From Mycoplasma phocoeninasale (GTDB lineage Bacteria; Bacillota_I; Bacilli_A; Mycoplasmatales; Metamycoplasmataceae): a DNA stretch of 64,000 bases. A program made the translations under genes and the position numbers. Where the stretch lies: positions 124,001 to 188,000 of the forward strand of contig NZ_CP051480.1 of NCBI RefSeq assembly GCF_012934885.1, written 5' to 3'. Positions 55,495-64,000 of this stretch are shown in pieces (within the stretch, counting starts at the first letter, position 1; the number at the start of each line of letters is the position of its first letter). The notes beneath the pieces were generated by a model. The model did not search any database. It had not been told where the DNA came from and saw only the letters and a list, made by a program, of their open reading frames with translations.

Positions 55495-57879
55495 CTATGC
55501 CAATTCAATAGCATTATATTCAGTAATATTAAAGCCAGCTAAATCATTAACTAGTGTTTTATCTGACATATTGATTTCAATTTTTGTATCTTTTTTGAAG
55601 TTATCCTTACTAAAGTTCAACAAAATCCTTAAATTACTTCTTCCTTCTGGGGTTAATTGTTTGTTTTTTAAATTAGTAACGTTTATTCTTCTAGTTTCAA
55701 AACTATTACTAAAGTAAATCTTAGATGGGGGATCAAGATTTGGATTAGTATCTAATATATTAAATTGTGCTTCGTTTAACTCATCGACATCGATGCTAAA
55801 TACTTTACCATTGTTGTACAAACCAAGTCTTCTTAAACGACGTTTAGTGTTTTCTGGGTCAGTTTCATTTCTTTTGAATTGTAATCCTCTAAGTGATTTT
55901 AGTGATTTTACCTTAGTTAAATCTAGACCAGTTGGATAACTATTATTTCTTTCATTATTATCAGGATCTAGTCCTGGACCTAAACTGCCTTGAAATACCG
56001 GTTCATTATTTCTAATTCAATAAGCTATTTTAAGACCATCATTAATTCTTTTTAGATCTGGAGCATAATCACTTTCTTCAAATCCAATGCTCTCAAAAGT
56101 AACTCTTGAAGTAATTTTAGTATTTGGATTATACTCGCGACTAACATTATAATCAAGATTGTTATATCATGCTACTCCACGGAAAGCATATGGATTAAGT
56201 GATCAACTTTCTGATAATGAATTACCTGATGTATAAATGCTTAGTTCATCAATTTTTTTGTTTTCTAAAGCTAAAAGAGCCGCTGTATTTGTACTTTCGA
56301 AAAATAATTCTAACTGTGGTAAATGTTCGGGCAAAGCTTTGAAAATTTCGAAAAATTGTTGATTTTTGTCAACTAAACCAATGTTTTTAATACGATATGA
56401 AGTTATCTTCTTATTGTGTGATATAAGTTCTTTAATAATCTCTAAAGTTTTTCTATATCCCTTAGGATTTGAAGCATCAATGGTAACAACATAACCACTG
56501 TCAATTTTGGTGTCCAACTTAGAATTTGGATCTTTTGTTAACTTTTCAATTTTTATTCCTTCATCTGTTTGGATATTTAGGAATTGAAACTCAGGACTAT
56601 ATGTTTCATCGCTTTTAATTCATCCTTCATAGCTTCCTTCCTCAACGGCATTAGGTGTTCTACCAAAATGACCTGGAATTCCAAAAATTCTCTTTTGAGT
56701 ATTATCACGTTCATTTCTAGCAATAACGTCATTTAATAGAGGGGAAATTGCACGTGAATCCAATTCACCATTTTCATTAACAAATACATTAGGTTCATTA
56801 GCATCTATTACAAAACCTTTGCTTAGGTTTTCTTGGATGCTTGAAGTAACTTTAAACTTGGTGTAGTCTAAGTTCTTAATTAGCTGAATGTATTTATGAT
56901 TTTTTGCATCCTTTTTTTGCTCTTTAATTTCTTGAATTTCATCATATAGTCTTTGAAATTCTTTTGAGTAAGCATCAAAACCAGGGTCATCATTACCCTT
57001 AAATTTCTTTTGATGTTTTTCGAAATTTTTTTCAGCGATTTTTAGTTTTGCATCTAACTCTTTAATGGTCTTTTCATAATAACCTTTAATTTGTTCATCA
57101 TATATTTCTTGTCCGTGTTTTGTTAGAAATGGTTTTACTTTGTCACCAGCATCAAATAACAACATATATTTTTCAAAGAGATTTTCATAATATGTCTTAT
57201 TTTGACGAATAATTGCCTTTTCTTGAATTTCATTGTATCCATTTAGCTGATCTAGAACATTTTTAGGTATTTTATTTTTAAAAGCATTTTGAGCATTTGC
57301 TTCGTTTTGTTGACGTAGCTCATCAGTAACTTCAATGCTAATTAATTTTCCAAGTGGATTATTTATATAGGGGTCACGGTTAGCTAAATGTTGATATTTG
57401 GGTTCAATTTTTCTAGTTATTTTTTTAACCCTAATTTTAATCTTGACACCGTTAAAATCTATTATTCTATCAACAATATCATCTGAAGTAGTATCATCTG
57501 GTTGTTTATTTTCTTCTTTTTTATCCTCAATCTCAACATTTGGAATAATTTCTTTTTTCTCAGGTTTCTTTTCTTCTTTTGGTTTCGTTTCCGGAATTTT
57601 GTTATTTTCCTGATTAGGCTTATTATCCTTTGGTGGCAATTGCTCTTTATTTATTTCTTTTAAATTACGATCAACAATTGAAGAGTCGGCATCACTAATA
57701 TTTAAATTATTTTTATTTATAAGGTTTGGTGCAACAGATGATGATGAAATACTTACTAGTTTATTTCTAGAATGAGAATTTAAAATATATAAACCCACTC
57801 CGACTGCAACTGCTGAGGCAGCAACTGCCGCAAAAACACCTAGTAATATTTTATTTTTACGTTTTTTAAGAATTCCCAT
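55495..57879 (-). CDS. Mycoplasma immunoglobulin-binding protein (MIB), copy 1
   Basis: The product is a 794-residue surface protein (the 'putative immunoglobulin-blocking virulence protein' family). One N-terminal helix (ILLGVFAAVAASAVAVGVGLYIL) anchors it; a Lys/Glu/Pro-rich spacer follows (to about residue 130). The helical and beta parts after it carry landmarks such as YINNPLGKLISIEVTDEL, FGIPGHFGRTPNAVEEGSYEG and RIKNIGLVDKNQQFFEIF. The start is MGILKKRK behind GGAGG at 57879; the longer frame from 58005 lies in the upstream terminator. MIB binds the light chain of antibody; MIP follows 12 nt later. Two TGA codons in the C-half are Trp. Confidence 0.9.
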
Positions 57880-57961
57880 ATTATTTCCTCCATCTTCTTT
57901 TTGTTTTTGACAAAATGATATATTAAATATAAAAGTTTTATGAAAATATATTATTTTTGTC

Positions 57962-58014
57962 CCTAAAAACACAAAAGCATCACTTTTTAACTTGAAAAGT
58001 GACAAAATGCTTTT
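57962..58014 (-). terminator. Terminator after the second MIP gene
   Basis: A long two-part stem, AAAAGCAT + CACTTTT with AAAAGTG + ATGCTTTT (57973-57987 with 57995-58014), is followed by T-rich sequence on the minus strand. It isolates the two MIB-MIP transcription units. Confidence 0.8.
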
Positions 58015-58073
58015 TATTTTAAATAATTTGGTTATAGCTTTTAAATAGTTGAGAATTCGATATTTTTTAACTG

Positions 58074-60269
58074 TTATTTTGTTTTATTAAAATTAAATTG
58101 ATCTGGAACTGTATTTAGATTGCTAAATAAATTTGTTTGGAAATTACCAGATCCATATTTTTTCATTAATGCTTGTCTAAAAGAATTTGTTTGTTCTTTG
58201 CCGCCACCATAGATTAGGTCATATTGTGGTAAATTGTAACTGCCATATAATCCTTGATAGTCAAATCCTTCTGATCTAAATGCTGCAGCAAGACCTGAAT
58301 TTACGAAACCTTCTTTAGAGTGAAAGACAGCAATTAATTCATTTTTTTGATTTCTTATAACTGAACCAGATGCTCCTGGTTCTGGAGCAAAGTGTCTTGG
58401 CGAATATTCTAATCCAAAGTTAATGAAATAGCTTTTTTCACCCTTGTCATTGGTCTTTGTGTAAAAATCATTAGGTTTTTCATTTGATATTTTTGGAAAT
58501 CCAATAAATGCATCTAATAAACCCGGTTTATCAGCAAAAGATCTAAAACCTAAGTTGCTAGAAAGTCTATCACCATTTTGAAGTTTGAATCTATCTTTTT
58601 CGCTAAGATTAGATGTATTTGTCGTATCAAAAAGCGATGGTTCTCCATTAATTCAAAGACTTTTCTTGAATTTTCTAGTATCCGGGTCATAGTCTTTGTC
58701 TTGATACATGTCAAGACCTCAATCATTTGTACTAATTGGATATCCAATAATATAGAAATTGTCTTTTTGTTCTTTTATTGCTTCATCAAGATTTAAACTA
58801 TATTTTGCTTTGTCATAGTTTTTTAAGTATGTTTCAGCTAAAAATTTAATGTGTCTTTTTTGTTGATTAGCATAGTCATGAGTTATTTCTTTTACTCAAT
58901 CTTCAACAGTGCTAAATTTTTCTGGCTTTGAATCTGCAAATTTTTCGAAATCTATTTCAATAACAGCAAAATCTAACATTTCTTTGTAATCTTTATACTT
59001 TGTTTTTTGTTCACCAATTAAGTAATCGGCTGGATCAACACTTAAAAAATCCTTAGCTTCAAAAATTACATTCGCTCCTGCTCTATTAGCATCATTTAAT
59101 TGTAGATTATACTTATTAAAGAAATCATTATCATTACTTATACCATTAATTAGTGGGATTTTAGTATTCAAACCAACATCTTCTTTAATATTGATTAATC
59201 CAATTGTAGTAGTTTTGCTATTAAAGGTATCGGCAACGTGCATATTTGTTCCGAAATATCATTTAGTTGGATATTTACCATCAGTTTTCTTAACAAAATC
59301 CATTGTTCACATTGTTCCGTGAGTAGATCTAAAATTATTGTTTGAATTTTCTTCTTTGTTTTTCTTCTCATCAGGCCAAGTAAATGTAACAGAATATGTG
59401 TCTAGGGCATAATCTTTATATTTTTGATTTGGAAGAATTCTTGGTACTCCATATGCCTTGTGGTCGCGACCAGAAATGTCAGATCACCCAGGAGCTTTCG
59501 CTACTTCTCTTTTATCATATAAATTTAATTTCGTTTCACCATTTTCAGTTTGAGGTAAAGCAAAACCTTTTAGAAGTGCAGTCTCAAAATCATCTAGATG
59601 AAGTTCTGCAGCAATTTTGTTATATTTATTAATTAATTCAGGATCTCTTTTAATTTCTTCTCTTCATTTACTAATATTTCCACCTGTTTGAAAATTAATA
59701 TATCCCTTTAAAAAATTATCAATATATTTTTTATTATCTAATTTGTATTGACCATATAAATCAGAGTTAATATAGTCCTGCAACTCAGCTGTATTTGTTG
59801 GTCCTAATCTTTCTTCTAATCCTAAATTTATACTAGGATCTCTATATTGTCTAAATCCTGATACTTCAATATCCTTTTCAATAAAAGTATTATTAAATTC
59901 AATTTTTAGCCCAAAAGTTAATGTTCCTCGTTCATCGTTTGCATTTTTTGTGCTTTGAACTGTAATTTTAATTTTATCCTTAAGATCAGGATCTTTAACT
60001 TTTATTATAATATCCTCATACTTTACTAAATCAGATGCTTTTAGCTGAGATTTATCAGTTTTATATTCATTAAATTGAACAAAATCAAATGAATTGATAT
60101 TTTGAAGTTGAGTTTTAATTTCTTCGGGAGTTAAATTTTCATTAATTTGAACCCTTCCTTTTTCAACAGGAGGTTTTTCTTGTTGTTTTGCCACCTTGCA
60201 AGCTAGTAAAGCAAATGGTGTTAATAGCACTACTGGTGCAAACAAATATTTTTTAATTGACCTTTTCAT
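58074..60269 (-). CDS. Mycoplasma immunoglobulin protease (MIP), copy 2
   Basis: The product is a 731-residue lipoprotein (lipobox ALLAC) with the same layout as copy 1. His344 lies in GTNMHVADTF, Asp433 in EMLDFAVIEI and the catalytic Ser in PEPGASGSV, so the triad is intact. The core from about residue 225 onward is close to copy 1; the N-terminal recognition region and the last 60 residues are more diverged. It follows MIB copy 2 by 30 nt and ends at its own terminator. It may be tuned for different Ig classes or MIB partners. Confidence 0.92.
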
Positions 60270-60299
60270 TTCATTTCCTCATTTCTTGTGATTTCTTAA

Positions 60300-62729
60300 T
60301 TATGCTAATTGAATACCAACGAATTCTGTAACAGAAAAACCAGATAAATCGCTAACTAGTTTAGCATCATTTTTATCAATTTCAATATTAGTACTTCTAC
60401 TAAAGTTATCAGGACTATAATTAAGCAATATATTTAGATTACTTTTCCCTGAACTGTTTAGATTTATATTATTCTTATTTGTAAGGTGTATTCTTCTAGT
60501 TCGATTACCATTGCTAAAGTAAATTTTCGATCTTGGTTGAGCCATTGGATTAGTATCCAAAATATCAAATTGTCCTTCATTCAAATCGGATACATCAATG
60601 GTGAAAATTGTATCATCATTAAACAATCCAATTCTCTTTAAACGACGTTTGCTACTATCAGGGTCGGTTGATTCTTTCTTGAACTCTAAGCCCTTTAGAG
60701 ATTTCATTGAAGGAACTCTAGTAAGATCTAAACCAACAGGATAGCTATTTCCTTTTTCATTATTATCAGGATCTAAACCAGGCCCTAGACCACCTTGGAA
60801 TATCGGCTCATTATTTCTAATTCAGTAAGCGATTTTAAGACCTTCATTAATTCTATTTAATCCTTGTTTAAAATCGGATTCATCAAAGCTAATGCTATCA
60901 AAAGTTATTCGAGAAGTGATCCTTGCATTTTTAGGATAATCAAAACTAACGTTATAGTCTAGATTATTAACTCAGGCAACATTTTTTAGTGCATAAGGAT
61001 TAATTGATCAATGATCAGCCAATGAATTACCGGTAGTATAAATTGATAGCTCATCGATTAGTTTATTTTCTAGTGCTAGCAGAGCTGAAGTATTGCTACC
61101 CTCAAAGAATAATTCTAGTTGCGGTAATTTCTCTGGCAAGGCTTGAAAAATTTCATAAAATGCTTGATTATTATCAGTTAAACCAATATTCTTAATACGA
61201 TATGAAGTAATTTCTTTTTTATTTTTTATTAAGTCCTGAATCAATTTTAAGGTTTTTGCATAACCTTTTCTGTTAGAAGCATCAATTGTAACAACATATC
61301 CCACATTTCTTTTCGTTTCAACTTTGGAGTCTGCTTTTTTGGTTAGTTTATGAATTTTAATACCTTCATCATCTTGAATATGTAGGAACTGAAACTCTTG
61401 AGTTTTGGTAACGTCTTCACGATTTCATCCTTCATAACTGCCCTCATTTACTGAATCTGGACTTCTTCCAAAATATCCCGGAATTCCAAAGGCACGTTTT
61501 TGTGAATTATCTCTTTCATTTCTTGAAGTTACTTCATTTAAAAGCGGTGATTGAGCATAAGAATCTAAAGTACCGTCTGCATTAATATAAACATTAGGTT
61601 CATTTGGACTGATTACTAATCCTTGATGTAGGTCATTATCAAGCCTATCTGACGTTTTCGTAAATTTACTATAATCCAAATTAGCAATTAATTGTGAGTA
61701 TTTATAATCTTTGGCATCTTGAATTTTATCATCAATTTCTTTAATTTCTAAATCAAATTCCTCAAACCTTTTTGAATATTTATTAAATTCCTCAGTGTAT
61801 TCTCCGTTTTTATCTCTTTCCTGTGGTTTATTTTTAATATATTCTTCAAATTCAATTTTTTTCTTACGCTTTTCTTCTTGTAACCTGTTAACTTCATCAA
61901 TATATTTTTGTTTTATATCTTTATCGTAAATAGACATACCGTGTGGAGTTAAAAACTCTTTGACTTTGTCACCGTTATCAAATAATCTTTTGTATTTATC
62001 AAATAAATTAATGTAGTATTGAGTTGCGCGATTCTGCCTAATAACAGCTTTTATATCCTTTTCTTGACCAGTTTTAAACTCTTTTAAGATTTCTGGATGA
62101 ACATTTGATTTAAGAGATGATTGCGCATTACTGCGATTTTTTTGTCTTAATTCTTCAGTAACTTCAACATATAAAATTTTGCCAACAATATTATTTAAAT
62201 ATGGTTCTCGATTTGCCAAGTGTTTGTATTTTGGATCAATTAGACGACCAGGTTTTCTAATTCTTACTTTAACTTTTAATCCCGAAAAAGTAATATAAGT
62301 TTCTTCTGAATCATTTAAATCTTCAGCATCTAGTTTAGGCGGTTTAAACTTATCGGTTTCAATTTTTTCAACAATTGGTTTTGGAGTTTGCTTTTCTTCT
62401 TTTTCCTTAGGTTTTTCGTCTTTTTTTACTTCAGGTTTTCTAATATCTGGAGCTACGATAATCTTTTCTTCCTTTGGAACGATTTTAGGGGGGATTTCAA
62501 TTTGCTTAAGATTATTGTCATTAATAGACTGACTAGCATTTTGAATATCTAAATTTTCCTTGTTGATCAATTGCGCATTAATTTCAGATGATGAAATACT
62601 AGTAAAATTATTCCGTTTGGAATCGGAATTTAAAAAATATAAACCAGCACCAATGGCAACAGATGTTGTCACAGTTGCAACAATAACTCCTAACAAAATT
62701 CTATTCTTACGCTTTTTTAAAAATGACAT
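60300..62729 (-). CDS. Mycoplasma immunoglobulin-binding protein (MIB), copy 2
   Basis: The 809-residue product has an N-terminal anchor (ILLGVIVATVTTSVAIGAGLYFL), a Lys/Glu/Pro-rich spacer that is quite different from copy 1 (KPEVKKDEKPKEKEEKQTPK), then a conserved arm: NIVGKILYVEVTEELRQKN, FGIPGYFGRSPDSVNEGSYEG and RIKNIGLTDNNQAFYEIFQ. AAAGGAGAG precedes the ATG. Spacer and arm variation with a fixed C-terminal half fits a conserved antibody grip on a variable stalk. It is first in a MIB-MIP unit. Confidence 0.9.
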
Positions 62730-63098
62730 ATCTCTCTCCTTTAGGATTTATAAAAATATCCCATATATACTAATCTTATCTTATTTGGAATACTAAATTA
62801 TACATATAATTTAATTTTTTGAAAAAAATAAAATAACTGATGTCAAAAAGTGAAAAATTTAATAACTTTTTGTTGATTTTGTTTGCTTTTTTCTATGAAT
62901 TAGATTTTTAGAATGACTAAGTATAGCAAAATTCTTAGGAGTTTTATCATTAAAGTTAGTAACATATATACGAAAAAAACTAACAATTTTTCACTCGATA
63001 AAAGTCATTCCTTGCAAGTAAAATATAATAAAAAATATGATAGAAATTAATCTACCATATAATTTTTTAACATTTTAAAAATTCAATTTACTTAGTTT
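62730..63098. other. Intergenic region upstream of the MIB-MIP block
   Basis: These 369 bp contain a minus TATAAT (62802-62797) that can start the second MIB-MIP unit with a leader of about 65 nt. I see no gene and no clear mscL terminator. Confidence 0.5.
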
Positions 63099-63596
63099 TT
63101 AGTTTTTTGGTGAGGTTTTCGGTGCATCTTTTAGAAGCATCAAATTTTCATTTAGCTTACGTAGTTCATCTAACATCATTTCTTGATGTGAAATTGGAGC
63201 TGGTTGCTCTTCTTCAATCGGCATCTTCTTAGCTTTGGCATATGCCATTCTATTTCTTATTAAAAAGACTGTTAATAGTCCAAAGAAAATAAAGATTGAA
63301 ACTATTATAAATTGCAGTAATGCTGCTAAGAATTTACCAATATATATACCACCAACAATTTTTCCATCAACAACCTTTTGTCATAATATTCAATCTTGAA
63401 CACTAACGTCAATTGCTCTTGTGATAGCAGACATAATTACGTCAGTTGCTAATGATGATATTACCGCACCAAATGATGCACCTAACAGTAGTCCGATCGC
63501 TAGCATAAACATATTGCCACGAATAACAATATTTTTTGCATCGACATAAGACTTCTTAACATAGTGCTTTTTTTCGTCTAATTCTCTTTTTGTCAT
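63099..63596 (-). CDS. mscL: Large-conductance mechanosensitive channel
   Basis: MscL is a pentameric safety valve that opens under membrane tension. The product has 165 residues. TM1 is GNMFMLAIGLLLGASFGAVISSLATDVI, with the MscL start after IRGN; TM2 is LLQFIIVSIFIFFGLLTVFLI; the C-terminal helix has RKLNENLMLLKD. The N-terminus is extended by about 20 residues (MTKRELDEKKHYVKKSYVDA) compared with E. coli. TGA codons near 63386 are Trp. It lies upstream of the MIB-MIP block on the same strand, but I see no evidence of co-transcription. Confidence 0.92.
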
Positions 63597-63620
63597 GCCT
63601 TAATTATAAATAAGTTTTAA

Positions 63621-63648
63621 AAAAATATCCACAAAGGCGGATATTTTT
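63621..63648 (-). terminator. Terminator after the partial membrane gene
   Basis: The 10-bp stem AAAAATATCC / GGATATTTTT with loop ACAAAGGC lies 10 nt past the stop of the right-edge gene and is followed by U-rich sequence. Confidence 0.8.
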
Positions 63649-63657
63649 ATTTTTGTT

Positions 63658-64000
63658 CTACTCCCTTTGGGGACTAATTGCTACGAAAAACAAACCAAAT
63701 GAAGGTAGTACAGGTACTGGGAATAAGATTGTAGCAATAATCAACAATGCCCTTCCAAGCGCTTGGCCTTTTCAAGAAGCTAATGATATAACAATAATAG
63801 CTAATATATAACAAATTGCCCAAACACCAATGCCTGCGGCAATTAGTATTGCATATAGCATAATCTCGGGTTTAGTTCATAAATATTTAACCATTTGGAG
63901 AACCGCTTCACCAGGTTCGGTTTTGAACAATGTTTGATTTTCTGATATAAATTCTTTAATATCTTCGAACATAAAGTAAATTCCGATTCCAATTAAAGCT
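63658..64000 (-). CDS. Hypothetical membrane protein (partial, N-terminus outside window)
   Basis: The last 113 residues of a membrane protein that extends past the right edge. Three helices are visible: one at the start of the fragment, one after KPEIMLYAILIAAGIGVWAI and one near LLIIATILFPVPVLPSF. The end is AISPQRE with TAG at 63658. TGA is Trp in two places. I recognise no family. Confidence 0.6.

Overview
The window is a low-GC chromosomal segment from a mollicute. UGA is read as tryptophan throughout: almost every long gene appears cut at TGA codons, and it reads through cleanly to a conserved C-terminus when TGA is taken as Trp. Lipobox surface proteins, no cell-wall genes and a full arginine deiminase pathway (arcA, argF/arcB, arcC) point to an arginine-using member of the Mycoplasma hominis group (Metamycoplasma/Mycoplasmopsis). 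ArcA resembles the M. arginini and M. hominis enzymes as I remember them but is not identical, so I do not name a species.

Layout. 1-0.84 kb: end of a canonical F0F1 operon (atpI-like, partial atpB). 1-8.3 kb: housekeeping genes (clpB under a CIRCE element, eno, rplK-rplA, two azoreductase paralogues, Lys and Gly tRNAs). 8.3-10.8 kb: an AT-rich island holding a single OLD-family ATPase/TOPRIM nuclease between tRNA genes. 10.8-15 kb: uvrC, a gamma-glutamylcyclotransferase-like gene, SRP RNA, a conserved hypothetical and rpsD. 15-18.3 kb: a lipoprotein coupled to a catalytically degenerate phosphohexomutase-like protein. 18.4-25.9 kb: an ABC importer operon (large lipoprotein, thermonuclease lipoprotein, ATPase with a huge coiled-coil insert, two permeases, a small membrane protein) behind a leader hairpin that looks like an attenuator. 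26-36.5 kb: hypothetical membrane proteins, dUTPase, a gene remnant, arcA, rpoE-delta, a second thermonuclease lipoprotein and three unusual surface lipoproteins. 36.5-42.1 kb: argS, cysS, a SpoU methyltransferase, arcC and argF. 42.3-44.6 kb: a P4-type phosphatase lipoprotein and a membrane protein. 44.6-53.1 kb: a complete seven-gene F1-like-X0 ATPase operon. 53.3-62.7 kb: two tandem MIB-MIP immunoglobulin-capture/protease pairs. 63-64 kb: mscL and a partial membrane gene.

How it fits together. ArcA, ArcB and ArcC turn arginine into ornithine, ammonia, CO2 and ATP. Two surface nucleases and the ABC importer look like a scavenging route for nucleic-acid products. The most striking block is the right-hand 18 kb, where mscL, two MIB-MIP pairs and the F1-like-X0 operon all lie on one strand. 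MIB grips antibody, MIP cleaves the heavy chain, and the F1-like ATPase is a proposed partner of unknown mechanism.

Several genes (dut, argS, cysS, the 18.3-kb lipoprotein) have a TATAAT box only 7-9 nt before the ATG and are predicted to give leaderless mRNAs. Function calls come from motif recognition alone; no database search was run.
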